DNA from: an uncultured Prevotellaceae bacterium
GTDB lineage: Bacteria; Bacteroidota; Bacteroidia; Bacteroidales; Bacteroidaceae
Direction of reading: 5' to 3'
NCBI GenBank assembly: GCA_902769705.1
Contig: CACXPX010000001.1
Coordinates: forward strand, 62,001-126,000
DNA length: 64,000 bases
Below the pieces are notes generated by a model, which was not told the DNA's origin, ran no database searches, and saw only the letters and a list, made by a program, of their open reading frames with translations. Position numbers and translations under genes: made by a program. This document shows, piece after piece, positions 16,108 to 25,078 of the stretch; position 1 is the first letter of the stretch, and each line of letters opens with the position of its first letter.

Positions 16108-18627
16108 ATGAAATACACAATTGAAAAAGTTACCACCCTCATAGGCGCACGGCGTTATGGAGAGCGTGAACGCAACATCGCCTTTCTGCTTACAGACAGC
16201 CGTTCGCTCTGCTTCCCCGAAGAAACCTTGTTTTTTGCCCTTCGTTCCGAGCGTAACGATGGACATAATTATATTCCCGAACTCTATAGGCGTGGAGTCA
16301 GGAACTTTGTTGTCACAGATGTTCCAAATGGTTATGCTTCCGACTATCCCGATGCAAACTTCTTGAAAGTTGTGAATACGCTCGAGGCTTTGCAACGGCT
16401 TGCCGAGCGTCATCGCGACTCATTCGACATCCCCATAGTTGGCATTACCGGTTCCAACGGTAAGACGATGGTGAAGGAATGGCTATATCAGATTCTGAGT
16501 GACAGCCAGAACAATTCGAAGATAATTAAACAGAAAAATGAAAGGGGCGTAGTTGTGACGCGAAGCCCACGCAGCTATAATTCGCAGATAGGTGTGCCTT
16601 TGTCTGTGTGGCTCATGCAACCGGATACCGATGTAGCCATCTTCGAAGCAGGCATCAGCCAACCCGGCGAAATGCTTGCTCTGCGTGACATCATCCAACC
16701 CACCATCGCTGTACTGACGAATTTGGGTGCGGCCCATCAAGAGCATTTCGAGTCGCTGGAAGCCAAATGCCGAGAGAAACTCGTGCTTTTCCACGATGCG
16801 CAGGCAGTTGTTTATAATGCCGACGACAAGATTGTAGCCAAGTGTGTTGGTGAACTTGGCTTGCGTAGCCAATCGCTCGCTTGGTCGACGAAAGACAAGT
16901 CGGTGGCCATGTATGTAAAATCTATCGAGAAAAAGGAGACCATGACGACCGTCACCTACGTGTGGAACAAGGGTGGGGAAGACTGGTTCTCACTGCCTTT
17001 CATTGATGACGCATCTATCAGTAACGCCATCGTGTGTGCCATTATCGCCCTTCATTTGGGGCTTACTCCTGACCAAGTCGACGAACGTATGCAGCGTCTG
17101 GAGCCTGTGGCCATGCGTCTTGAGGTGAAACAGGGGCAACACGGCTGTACACTTATCAACGACTCGTATAACTCAGACATCAACTCGCTCGACATCGCAT
17201 TGGACTTCATGAATCGTCGCCCCGACCAAGAAGGACGAAGGCGTACGCTCATCCTCAGCGACATCTTCCAAACAGGCGAGCCGCCGCAGCAACTCTATGC
17301 TGAGGTGTCGGAACTAGTGAGGAAACGCGGAGTGGTGAAGTTCATCGGTATAGGCCCTATGCTCTGCCAATGGGGAGGGCTGATTCAAATCAGCGAGAAG
17401 TTCCTTTTCGAGAGTGTGGAAGACTTCATCGACAGCGACATTTTCCATTCACTACGCAACGAGGTGATATTGCTGAAGGGTGCCCGACAGTTCGGATTTG
17501 ACCAACTGACGGAATTGCTGGTGCAAAAAGTGCACGAGACAACGCTCGAAGTGAACCTTGGGGCTGTGGTCAACAACCTCAACTACTATCGCTCATTCCT
17601 TAAGCCAACCACGAAACTGGTCTGCATGATTAAGGCTGATGGCTATGGCGCAGGTGCCGTGGAGATTGCCAAGACGCTTCAAGACCATAGGGTGGATTAT
17701 TTGGCAGTTGCAGTTGCTGACGAAGGTGTGGCGTTGCGAAAAGCGGGCATTACCCAGAGCATCATGGTGATGAATCCCGAGATGTCGTCGTTCAAGACTA
17801 TGTTTGATTACGACTTGGAACCGGAAGTCTATTCATTCCGTTTGCTTGACGCCCTTATCGCTGCAGCCGAACGCGAAGGCATCACGAGTTGGCCGGTACA
17901 CATCAAATTAGACACAGGTATGCACAGGTTGGGATTCAACGTTCCCGATGAACTTGATATGCTCATCAATCGGTTGAAGCGTCAAGATGCTGTTATTCCG
18001 CGTTCGGTGTTCTCTCATTTCGTGGGCAGCGATAGCGATTCCTTTGACGAGTTTTCGGCGCGGCAGTTCCAGACATTTATTGAGGGAAGCGACCAATTAC
18101 AGGCAGCCTTCGACCACAAGATTCTTCGTCATATCGATAACTCTGCGGGCATCGAGCATTTCCCAGAGCGCCAGATGGACATGTGCCGACTGGGGTTGGG
18201 ACTGTATGGCGTGAATCCGCGCAACAATTCCATGCTCTCGAATGTGTCAACCTTGAAGACCACCATACTTCAACTGAGGCATGTGAAAAAAGGAGACAGC
18301 ATCGGCTACAGCCGTCGTACAATCTTGGAACGCGATAGTGTGATAGGTGCTATTCCCATCGGTTATGCCGACGGACTCAATCGTCATTTGGGCAATCGTC
18401 GCGGCTATTGTCTTGTTAATGGGCAAAAGGCCGAATATGTGGGTAACATCTGCATGGATGTGGCCATGATAGATGTGACCGACATTGCTTGCCAAGAGGG
18501 TGATACTGTAGAAATCTTTGGCGATCATCTGCCTGTAACGGTGCTGAGCGACCTTATCGACACCATCCCCTATGAGGTGCTCACAAGTATTTCCAATCGT
18601 GTGAAGCGGGTGTATTACCAAGATTGA
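16108..18627 (+). CDS. Bifunctional MurF ligase - alanine racemase
   Basis: An 839-residue fusion typical of Bacteroidota. Residues ~1-460 are the UDP-MurNAc-tripeptide:D-Ala-D-Ala ligase, with the ATP-binding loop in GITGSNGKTMVKEW, the Mur-ligase IFEAGISQPGEM region and the C-terminal NDSYNSDINSLDIAL motif. Residues ~465-839 are a PLP-dependent alanine racemase: Lys in MIKADGYGAGAVEIAK, HIKLDTGMHRLGF, the GYSRRT Tyr, and GYADGLNR. The fusion joins production of D-alanine with its use in peptidoglycan precursor synthesis. The protein lies alone with its own promoter. Length and order of domains are as usual. Confidence 0.96.
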   Translation: MKYTIEKVTTLIGARRYGERERNIAFLLTDSRSLCFPEETLFFALRSERNDGHNYIPELYRRGVRNFVVTDVPNGYASDYPDANFLKVVNTLEALQRLAERHRDSFDIPIVGITGSNGKTMVKEWLYQILSDSQNNSKIIKQKNERGVVVTRSPRSYNSQIGVPLSVWLMQPDTDVAIFEAGISQPGEMLALRDIIQPTIAVLTNLGAAHQEHFESLEAKCREKLVLFHDAQAVVYNADDKIVAKCVGELGLRSQSLAWSTKDKSVAMYVKSIEKKETMTTVTYVWNKGGEDWFSLPFIDDASISNAIVCAIIALHLGLTPDQVDERMQRLEPVAMRLEVKQGQHGCTLINDSYNSDINSLDIALDFMNRRPDQEGRRRTLILSDIFQTGEPPQQLYAEVSELVRKRGVVKFIGIGPMLCQWGGLIQISEKFLFESVEDFIDSDIFHSLRNEVILLKGARQFGFDQLTELLVQKVHETTLEVNLGAVVNNLNYYRSFLKPTTKLVCMIKADGYGAGAVEIAKTLQDHRVDYLAVAVADEGVALRKAGITQSIMVMNPEMSSFKTMFDYDLEPEVYSFRLLDALIAAAEREGITSWPVHIKLDTGMHRLGFNVPDELDMLINRLKRQDAVIPRSVFSHFVGSDSDSFDEFSARQFQTFIEGSDQLQAAFDHKILRHIDNSAGIEHFPERQMDMCRLGLGLYGVNPRNNSMLSNVSTLKTTILQLRHVKKGDSIGYSRRTILERDSVIGAIPIGYADGLNRHLGNRRGYCLVNGQKAEYVGNICMDVAMIDVTDIACQEGDTVEIFGDHLPVTVLSDLIDTIPYEVLTSISNRVKRVYYQD

Positions 18628-18688
18628 TGTGAGCAAACGTTTTCGTAAAAATAATTGTCATTAGGTGGAGTGTATTGGATTTTTTTTG

Positions 18689-18696
18689 TACCTTTG
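18689..18696 (+). promoter_or_regulatory. -7 element TACCTTTG
   Basis: Exact TAnnTTTG match 40 bases before the transporter ATG, preceded by a run of eight T residues. Confidence 0.65.
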
Positions 18697-18736
18697 CACT
18701 TGTGTTACTTGTGACTAAACAAATCTAACAGCAAAT

Positions 18737-20206
18737 ATGAGCCCTATTCAAACTACCAAGATGACCAACTATCGTTGGATTATTTGTGCAATGTTGTTCT
18801 TTGCGACAACCGTGAACTACATGGACCGTCAGGTGCTTTCGCTCACTTGGAAGGATTTTATCGCCCCCGAATTCCATTGGGATGACCACCATTATGGAAT
18901 CATTACAGCGGCCTTCTCTATTCTTTATGCAGTGTTCTGCCTCTTCGCAGGAAAGTTCATCGACTGGATGGGTACCAAGAAAGGCTATCTTTGGGCCATC
19001 TTCGTATGGTCGGTTGGTGCGTGCCTCCACGCATTATGCGGATGGGTTACGCTGAAATATGTGGGACTTGAAAACATGACGGCACTCAGGGCTGTGCAGG
19101 CAGGCTCGAACATTGCCTCGAGCGTTGCGATGGTCAGTGTCTATCTCTTCCTCTTCTGTCGTGCCATCCTCGCACTTGGTGAGAGTGGCAACTTCCCGGC
19201 TGCCATCAAGGTGACTGCAGAATATTTCCCAAAGAAAGACCGTGCTTTCGCCACCTCCATCTTCAACGCCGGTGCTTCTGTGGGAGCATTGGCTGCACCT
19301 CTCAGCATACCACCGCTCGCTGAGGCTTTCGGATGGGAGATGGCCTTCATCATCATTGGTGGACTGGGTTTCATCTGGATGGCCCTTTGGGTCTTCGTTT
19401 ACGACAAGCCCAACAAGAGTAAGCACGTCAATGCTGCCGAACTCACTTACATCAATCAGGATGCAGAGGTTGAGGATCCCAAGGAAGCCAACGACGAGGG
19501 ATCGCAAATCAGCTTTGCCAAGTGCTTCACGTTCAAGCAGACATGGTCGTTCATCGTGGGCAAGTTTATGACCGACGGCGTGTGGTGGTTCTACTTGTTC
19601 TGGGCTCCCGCCTACTTCTCCGACCAGTTCGGGTATAAGTCGAGTTCCACCATGGGGCAGATGCTTATTTTTGTCCTTTATCTCATTGTCACTGTTGTCT
19701 CAATCTTTGGTGGATACCTTCCCAAACTCTTCGTTGAGAAACGTGGGATGAATCCCTATTCGGGTCGTATGTTGGCCATGTTGATTTTCGCTTTCTTCCC
19801 GCTATTCGCTTTGTTTACCCAGCCGTTGGCCATGTGGGAGTCTAGTCCTATCAATCCTGCTTGGTGGCCTGCAATCATTATTGGTTTGGCTGGTGCTGGT
19901 CATCAAGCATGGTCTGCAAACCTCTTTTCCACCATTGGTGACATGTTCCCCAAGTCAACCATTGCCACCATCACTGGTATTGGTGCAATGGCAGGAGGTC
20001 TTGGTTCGATGCTTATTCAATATTACTCAGGAAAACTCTTTACTTTTGCAGAGAATCAAGGAAGTGCATTTACGTTCTTGGGTTTTGAAGGCAAACCTGC
20101 TGGCTATATGATAGTATTCTGCTTCTGTGCAGTGGCCTACCTCATCGGCTGGTGCATCATGAAGACACTTGTTCCTAAGTACAAGCCCGTCGTCGTGGAA
20201 GATTAA
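18737..20206 (+). CDS. exuT: Hexuronate-type MFS transporter (ExuT-like, anion:cation symporter)
   Basis: A 489-residue, 12-helix inner-membrane transporter. The opening MTNYRWIICAMLFFATTVNYMDRQVLSLTW and the ALGESGNFPAAIKVTAEYFPKKDRAFATSIFNAGASVGA region are characteristic of the anion:cation symporter family that includes the glucuronate/galacturonate carrier ExuT. No uronate isomerase or reductase gene is next to it, so the substrate is inferred from sequence alone. It is a single-gene unit ending in a repeat-rich gap. Confidence 0.82.
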   Translation: MSPIQTTKMTNYRWIICAMLFFATTVNYMDRQVLSLTWKDFIAPEFHWDDHHYGIITAAFSILYAVFCLFAGKFIDWMGTKKGYLWAIFVWSVGACLHALCGWVTLKYVGLENMTALRAVQAGSNIASSVAMVSVYLFLFCRAILALGESGNFPAAIKVTAEYFPKKDRAFATSIFNAGASVGALAAPLSIPPLAEAFGWEMAFIIIGGLGFIWMALWVFVYDKPNKSKHVNAAELTYINQDAEVEDPKEANDEGSQISFAKCFTFKQTWSFIVGKFMTDGVWWFYLFWAPAYFSDQFGYKSSSTMGQMLIFVLYLIVTVVSIFGGYLPKLFVEKRGMNPYSGRMLAMLIFAFFPLFALFTQPLAMWESSPINPAWWPAIIIGLAGAGHQAWSANLFSTIGDMFPKSTIATITGIGAMAGGLGSMLIQYYSGKLFTFAENQGSAFTFLGFEGKPAGYMIVFCFCAVAYLIGWCIMKTLVPKYKPVVVED

Positions 20207-20223
20207 TTCTGGCAATTATAGTT

Positions 20224-20333
20224 GGCACATGCCACATTTGGCACTGTCACACATATCATGTAAGCCGCTTAGAGTTATCACCTAAGCGGCTTACATGTTA
20301 TACCTGACAGGCTCAGACGATATAAGTGACAAA
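20224..20333. repeat. 22-base-period array, 5 units, containing a 16-bp perfect hairpin
   Basis: Units start at 20224, 20246, 20268, 20290 and 20312; for example 20312 begins CTCAGACG and has TGA at positions 16-18, and 20290 has TTA and TGA at the same offsets. The hairpin at 20257-20297 (CATGTAAGCCGCTTAG and its exact complement, 9-base loop) spans units 2-4 and lacks a T tail. It lies between convergent genes. Confidence 0.75.
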
Positions 20334-20413
20334 AGCTGGTGCCCAATCAACGGAAATTAGGGCTCACATCTATATTGTAGCCTTTTGTTTTTAGTGGCTT
20401 CAAAAAGGAAAAC

Positions 20414-20470
20414 CGTTTCGCAACCTAATCCATATGGGGTGCGAAACGATTTGTATTGTGCCTTTTTTTT
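20414..20470 (+). terminator. Terminator-like hairpin and T tract between convergent genes
   Basis: CGTTTCGCA pairs with TGCGAAACG (20414-20448) and outer AAAAAGG/CCTTTTT bases can extend the stem; eight T residues follow at 20463-20470. Confidence 0.7.
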
Positions 20471-20498
20471 ATGACGATTGAGGCTATGTGTAAGGGCA

Positions 20499-21245
20499 TT
20501 ATATGTTGTCAATGAAACCTTGTTTACGCAACGCCTCTATCATTCCCTCAGACATGGCTTCGTTGTCGTGACGTGTGTAGCGAAGGTCGGTAAAAACCTG
20601 TGCAAGTGTCTGTTTGTGGTTGATTTCCACAAAGTGCTGGTTTTCGGGAAGAGCCTCTTTTGTGGCATAGAATTCATCAATGCGTTGAGGCGTGTAATCT
20701 TGGTAGGTCTCGTTGTGCAAGATGGCAGCAATGGGCAATCGGTCGGAGAGTGCGGGCTCTTCATCGGGCCAACCGAGTGTAATGGTGGCAATGGGAAAAA
20801 CCAATCGTGGCAGTTGCAGCGTTTCGATGATGGATTGTGGCATGTAAACGGTGGTTCCCAAATAGCACAATCCCAGTCCTTCTTCTTCTGCCAAATTGCA
20901 GAAAGTCTGGCAATATAATAAGGTGTCGCTGGCGGCATTGATGAATGAAAGAAAATTGTCGTAGCCGGGCTCGGCCTGTCGGTTAAGAGCCCATTGCGTT
21001 GTGCGGCGGAAGTCGGCACAGAATGTCAGTACCACGGGGGCTTGCGTGGCCATTGGCTGGTTGAAATGGGCTGGCGCCAACTTCTTCTTCATCTCTTCAC
21101 TTCGGGTGATGACAACGCTATAGAGTTGCAGGTTTCCCATTGTCTGCGTGCGCTCGGCAGTCTCTAACAATCGGCAGAGCAACTCGTCGCTAACTTCGCG
21201 CTGAGCGTATTTTCTGATGCTTCTTCTTGTCTCGATGTTCTTCAT
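20499..21245 (-). CDS. NfsA-like FMN nitroreductase
   Basis: A 248-residue cytoplasmic flavoprotein of the nitroreductase superfamily. The N-terminal RRSIRKYAQREV and the AERTQTMGNLQLYSVVITR segment form the FMN site; LAEEEGLGLCYLGT is the family's second conserved region. The long C-terminal arm (IDEFYATKEALPENQ to RKQGF) is as in the NfsA/Frp group. It probably reduces nitro compounds, quinones or flavins with NADPH; the physiological substrate is unknown. The ATG at 21245 is preferred because the promoter element overlaps the longer frame. Confidence 0.88.
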   Translation of the reverse strand: MKNIETRRSIRKYAQREVSDELLCRLLETAERTQTMGNLQLYSVVITRSEEMKKKLAPAHFNQPMATQAPVVLTFCADFRRTTQWALNRQAEPGYDNFLSFINAASDTLLYCQTFCNLAEEEGLGLCYLGTTVYMPQSIIETLQLPRLVFPIATITLGWPDEEPALSDRLPIAAILHNETYQDYTPQRIDEFYATKEALPENQHFVEINHKQTLAQVFTDLRYTRHDNEAMSEGMIEALRKQGFIDNI

Positions 21246-21266
21246 ATGAGTGAACTTTTTTGTTTG

Positions 21267-21297
21267 CAAAATTAAATGAATTTTCCCAAATGGGAAA
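21267..21297 (-). promoter_or_regulatory. Nitroreductase promoter with inverted repeat
   Basis: TAATTTTG (21267-21274, minus strand) lies 21 bases before the ATG. Just upstream, TTTCCCA and TGGGAAA (21282-21297) form a 7-bp inverted repeat with a 2-base spacer, a possible operator. Confidence 0.55.
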
Positions 21298-21333
21298 CAT
21301 TCTTATTGTTTTTTTCCAAATAATGTGCCAGAA

Positions 21334-21366
21334 TTGCAGAATTCTCGATTATTTGTTGTATTTTTG
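21334..21366 (+). promoter_or_regulatory. Promoter TTG-N22-TATTTTTG
   Basis: Good -33 and -7 match, 24 bases before the ATG at 21391, which supports that start for the ribonucleotide reductase-like gene. Confidence 0.7.
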
Positions 21367-21390
21367 TGGCAACAAATGTATTTTTCAGTT

Positions 21391-21924
21391 ATGGACAATC
21401 AAAAAAACGGTAATACTGAGAGCGCAACCAGTCCCGCTCCTGGCGAAATCCAAGTGGTTGAAGTGCGTCCCCGCGAGTTGGAATGCGACGTTGTTCGTTT
21501 CCAAAACAATAAGGAAAAGTGGGTGGCTTTCGTGGGGTTGCTGAATGGCCGGCCTTATGAAATCTTCACAGGCCTGCAGGACGACGAAGAGGGCATTGTG
21601 CTTCCCAAGACAGTCACTAAAGGAAAGATTATCAAGCAGGTGAACGAAGACGGCACTAAGCGCTACGATTTCCAGTTCGAGAACAAACGCGGTTACAAGA
21701 CTACGGTGGAAGGACTATCCGAGAAGTTCAACAAGGAGTATTGGAACTACGCCAAGTTGATTTCAGGTGTGTTGCGCTATGGAATGCCCATCGAGCATGT
21801 GGTGAAATTGGTGTCGTCGCTCGAGTTGAGCAGCGATAGCATCAACACGTGGAAAGTGGGCGTAGAGCGTGCGTTGAAGAAATACACCGCCGATGGTAGC
21901 AACGAAACCGACGAGGTCGTATGA
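21391..21924 (+). CDS. Stand-alone domain resembling the C-terminal part of class II ribonucleotide reductase
   Basis: A 177-residue protein. After a short polar N-terminus it reads like the late part of Bacteroidota adenosylcobalamin-dependent ribonucleotide reductases (RPRELECDVVRFQNNKEKW, LLNGRPYEIFTGL, FENKRGYKTTVEGLS, YWNYAKLISGVLRYGMPIEHVVKL). The catalytic barrel with its Cys residues and the usual C-terminal zinc/thiol Cys pairs are absent, so it cannot be a reductase by itself. It has its own promoter and overlaps folB by 4 bases (ATGA), which argues for an expressed protein rather than debris. Role unknown: perhaps a regulator or partner of the reductase, perhaps a gene remnant. Confidence 0.75.
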   Translation: MDNQKNGNTESATSPAPGEIQVVEVRPRELECDVVRFQNNKEKWVAFVGLLNGRPYEIFTGLQDDEEGIVLPKTVTKGKIIKQVNEDGTKRYDFQFENKRGYKTTVEGLSEKFNKEYWNYAKLISGVLRYGMPIEHVVKLVSSLELSSDSINTWKVGVERALKKYTADGSNETDEVV

Positions 21925-22301
21925 TGTGCCTGAAAGAGAGTTTTGTCAGTCTTGACGGTCTTCGGTTCCACGCCTTTCATGGTGTGCTCCCTCAAGAGCG
22001 CGCTGTGGGTAATGATTATGTGGTGGATGTCCGTGCAGGGTATGATGTTTCGTCGGCTTGCCTGACGGATGAAGTTGGCGACACTCTCAACTATGCGCGG
22101 ATGTTTGACATTGTCAAGGCAGAGATGACAAAGCCCAGCAAGTTGCTAGAGCGCGTGGCTTGGCGCATTGGTGAGAAGTTGATGGCCGAGTTCCCCGCTA
22201 TTACGTCGCTCACTATACGGCTGACGAAGCAGAATCCGCCAATGGGTGCTTGTAGTAACGGTGCAACCGTGGAATTACATTTAATTAATGATAAAACTTG
22301 A
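21921..22301 (+). CDS. folB: Dihydroneopterin aldolase
   Basis: A 126-residue enzyme of folate synthesis that cleaves dihydroneopterin to 6-hydroxymethyl-dihydropterin and glycolaldehyde. The motif VSLDGLRFHAFHGVLPQERAVGNDYVVDV includes the conserved Glu/His surroundings, DTLNYARMFDIVK the second conserved block, and LTKQNPPMG the C-terminal substrate-binding Lys region. The start overlaps the preceding stop in ATGA, so the two are translationally coupled. Confidence 0.94.
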   Translation: MMCLKESFVSLDGLRFHAFHGVLPQERAVGNDYVVDVRAGYDVSSACLTDEVGDTLNYARMFDIVKAEMTKPSKLLERVAWRIGEKLMAEFPAITSLTIRLTKQNPPMGACSNGATVELHLINDKT

Positions 22302-22307
22302 TGGTTG

Positions 22308-22340
22308 TTGTCGGTTTTCGAAAGATAATCGTTATTTTTG
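22308..22340 (+). promoter_or_regulatory. Promoter TTG-N22-TATTTTTG of amidase gene
   Basis: -33/-7 pair with the -7 element ending 24 bases before the ATG at 22365. Confidence 0.7.
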
Positions 22341-22364
22341 CAAACGAATGAAATAGTCCGAGAT

Positions 22365-23651
22365 ATGAACAGACGTTTTTTGCTCCTATTGCCTGTATTG
22401 TTGATGTTGGTCGTGCTGAATGTCGGTGCGGCTAATAAGTTCACGCTTGTCATCGATGCAGGACATGGTGGCAAGGATCCTGGAACTGTGGGCGCCATCT
22501 CCAAGGAAAAGAACCTCACGCTGAAATATGCGTTGGCTTTTGGAAAGATGGTGGAGCGCAATTGCCCGGACGTTCGTGTCATTTATACTCGCAAGACCGA
22601 CCGTTTCCTTGAGTTGTGGCAGCGTGCTGAAATCGCCAACCGCAACAAGGCCGACCTGTTCATTTCCATTCATATCAACGCCCTTCCTGGTAAGAAAATC
22701 GCCCGAGGCGTGCAGACTTATACACTGGGACGCGGCGAGACGACAGGAAAGAAGGGCATTCAGGAGAATTTGGAAGTGGCTAAGCGTGAGAATGCTGTCA
22801 TCTATATGGAAGACAACTACAAGCAGACCTATAAGGGATTCGACCCCAATTCGCCAGAAAGCAACATCATGTTCGAAATCATCCAAGACAAGAATATGGA
22901 GCGCAGCATTGAACTTGCCCGTTTCATGCAACGCAACATTTGTGCTGCAACAGGGCGTCAGGACAAGGGCGCCCATCAGAATAATCTGGCTGTGTTGCGT
23001 CTCACATCAATGCCTGGTTGCTTGTTGGAGTTGGGATACATTTCCACTCCGGACGAAGAAAAGTTCCTTAACTCAAACGATGCACTCTCCAAGTATTCCC
23101 GTGGCATCTTGAATGCATTTATCAATTATAAGAAAAAGTATTTCGACAGTGTCCCTGTGAACTACAAAATAGAAGATGTGCCGGTTCCGAAGGTGGAGTC
23201 TTCTCTCATGGAAGAAGCACATGCTGATGAGCCAATAGCAAAGCAGAAGCGTGAGTCGTCTCAACGTGACAATGCGAATACAAAGTCCGAACAAGCCGCC
23301 ACAACTGTCAAGCAGAAACCTACCACAAACTCGCAAAAGACAACGGCCAGCCAAGGAGGGCAGAAGGTTTCTTCTAACAAGCCGCTGTTCAAGTTGCAGA
23401 TTCTTGCCGGTTCCGCCAAACTGAGTTCTAACGACCGCCAATTCAAAGGAGTAAGTGGCGTGGAGCGAACAGAAGATGGGGGCCATTATATTTATACTGT
23501 AGGTTCATCGACCAATTACAATGAAATATACAGATTGCGCAAGCAGCTGCTCGATAAGTTCCCCGACTCTCATATCATCGCTTACAAAAATGGACAAAAG
23601 ATGAATATCAACGAAGCCATCAAGGAGTTCAAGGCGAACAGGGGGAAATAA
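22365..23651 (+). CDS. N-acetylmuramoyl-L-alanine amidase (Amidase_3) with C-terminal SPOR-like domain
   Basis: A 428-residue exported zinc amidase that cuts the peptide from peptidoglycan glycan strands. Signal peptide about 1-22. The Amidase_3 domain (~25-260) has the first zinc His in VIDAGHGGKDPGT, the Glu region LTLKYAL, the second His in DLFISIHINALP, and the catalytic Glu in GCLLELGYISTPDEE. A Lys/Gln/Thr-rich linker (~290-335) leads to a ~75-residue C-terminal domain (KPLFKLQILAGSAKL to PDSHIIAYKNGQ) with the pattern of a SPOR peptidoglycan-binding domain. The ATG at 22365 gives the signal peptide. An MCE gene follows 45 bases later. Confidence 0.93.
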   Translation: MNRRFLLLLPVLLMLVVLNVGAANKFTLVIDAGHGGKDPGTVGAISKEKNLTLKYALAFGKMVERNCPDVRVIYTRKTDRFLELWQRAEIANRNKADLFISIHINALPGKKIARGVQTYTLGRGETTGKKGIQENLEVAKRENAVIYMEDNYKQTYKGFDPNSPESNIMFEIIQDKNMERSIELARFMQRNICAATGRQDKGAHQNNLAVLRLTSMPGCLLELGYISTPDEEKFLNSNDALSKYSRGILNAFINYKKKYFDSVPVNYKIEDVPVPKVESSLMEEAHADEPIAKQKRESSQRDNANTKSEQAATTVKQKPTTNSQKTTASQGGQKVSSNKPLFKLQILAGSAKLSSNDRQFKGVSGVERTEDGGHYIYTVGSSTNYNEIYRLRKQLLDKFPDSHIIAYKNGQKMNINEAIKEFKANRGK

Positions 23652-23696
23652 TAGGAAAAACGTTTGAAGAACCAAGAAAGTAGAAGCCAACAAAAT

Positions 23697-24599
23697 ATGA
23701 AGTTTTTGACTAAAGAAGTGAAAATCGCCCTTGTGGCCATAGCCGGTATTGTGATTTTGTTTTTCGGTATGAATTTCCTGAAAGGCATCTCACTGTTTTC
23801 TAAGGATAATGCCTATTATGTCAAGTTCAAGGACATCAGTGGTCTGACGGCCAACAATCCTATATTTGCCAATGGTTATCAAGTGGGCATTGTGAAGTCT
23901 ATTGATTTCGATTATGCTGGTGGGCGTGACATTGTTGTCACGTTTGGCGTCGACAAGAATTTGCGTTTGCCCAAAGGAACCTCAGCTGAAATAGAAAGCG
24001 ATTTTATGGGCAACGTGAAGATGAACCTCATGTTGGGTGAGAATCCTGTCGATGTGCTGCAATATGGTGACACGATTGCAGGCGCCACGAGTCAAGGACT
24101 AATGTCGAAGGCAGCTCAATTGATTCCCGCCGTAGAGCAAATGCTGCCCAAGCTTGACTCCATCCTGACTAACTTGAACGCGTTGGTGTCAGATCCAGCA
24201 TTGGCTCAGTCGTTTCACAATGTGAGAACCTTGACTGCTAGTCTGAATCATTCTTCTCAGCAACTCAATACTTTGATGGCTGGGCTCAACAAGAACGTGC
24301 CTGCTTTGATGAACAAGGCCAACGGGTTGCTTGACAATACAAGCCAACTCACATCAAATTTGTCAGCACTTGACCTTCAAGGAACAAAATCGCAGGTGGA
24401 TGCTACCATTGCTAACGTGCAGGCATTGACCGACAATCTGAATAATAATCGAGGCACACTGGGATTGCTGATGAACGACCAGACGCTTTACAACAAGCTG
24501 ACAACGACCGTTCAAAGTGCAGACACCTTGCTTAACAACCTGCGTGAGCATCCCAAGCGCTATGTCCACTTCTCCTTGTTTGGGCGTAAAGACAAATGA
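23697..24599 (+). CDS. MlaD/MCE-family lipid transport protein
   Basis: A 300-residue protein with one N-terminal membrane anchor (about 8-28) and an MCE domain (~35-115: YYVKFKDISGLTANNPIFANGYQVGIVKSI). The rest is a long helical region with Asn/Leu/Ser-rich heptads. The family forms periplasmic rings or tubes that shuttle phospholipids between membranes. In Bacteroidota the ATPase and permease partners are usually encoded elsewhere, and none is seen here. It is downstream of the amidase gene and may share its transcript. The ATG at 23697 is preferred over an upstream TTG. Confidence 0.9.
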   Translation: MKFLTKEVKIALVAIAGIVILFFGMNFLKGISLFSKDNAYYVKFKDISGLTANNPIFANGYQVGIVKSIDFDYAGGRDIVVTFGVDKNLRLPKGTSAEIESDFMGNVKMNLMLGENPVDVLQYGDTIAGATSQGLMSKAAQLIPAVEQMLPKLDSILTNLNALVSDPALAQSFHNVRTLTASLNHSSQQLNTLMAGLNKNVPALMNKANGLLDNTSQLTSNLSALDLQGTKSQVDATIANVQALTDNLNNNRGTLGLLMNDQTLYNKLTTTVQSADTLLNNLREHPKRYVHFSLFGRKDK

Positions 24600-25078
24600 T
24601 GTCCTAACCCAATCTATTTGACATTCATAGTCTACGGTAGCACTATGGACATCATATATCATTTTATTGTCAATTTGAGACATGATTTATAGTCTAAAAA
24701 AGAATTAGTCTAAATAAACTGTGTGATGTTTCACGAAGGAGTGGATAGCTTGAAAATCGTTTTTATTCACTTAATTACAATAGTCGTTAATGATGTTTCA
24801 CTCCATACATCCTTCTCTTTTGTCCGATATTGGATGTCGCCATAAATGCCAAAGAATCAGGAGGTTATAAAAAACAAAATCCCATTTTTGCCACCTATTA
24901 GCCCAAAAACGTGTAAAGTGCGATAATAAAGCAATTTACGTTTTGCTACAAAAACAAACAAGAAGAAATTATTTTTCAGTTTGCAAATTATTTGTTACCT
25001 TTGCATTCGAAAACCTGATGTCGGGCAACTAACCCTTCCATGACATCCACACAACGAGTAAGATATTAAAAAAGGTAA
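24600..25078. other. Intergenic region upstream of dnaA
   Basis: This 479-base AT-rich gap has a -7 element TACCTTTG at 24996-25003 and two sequences at 7 of 9 matches to the DnaA box TTATCCACA (near 24737-24746, minus strand, and 25044-25053). GATGTTTCAC occurs twice (about 24725 and 24791). These could serve dnaA autoregulation. There is no cluster of boxes sufficient to call an origin, and no gene is seen. Confidence 0.4.

Noticed and set aside
24600-25078. Replication origin next to dnaA
   Set aside because: Only two weak DnaA-box-like sites are present and dnaA-linked origins are not the rule in this group; evidence is insufficient.
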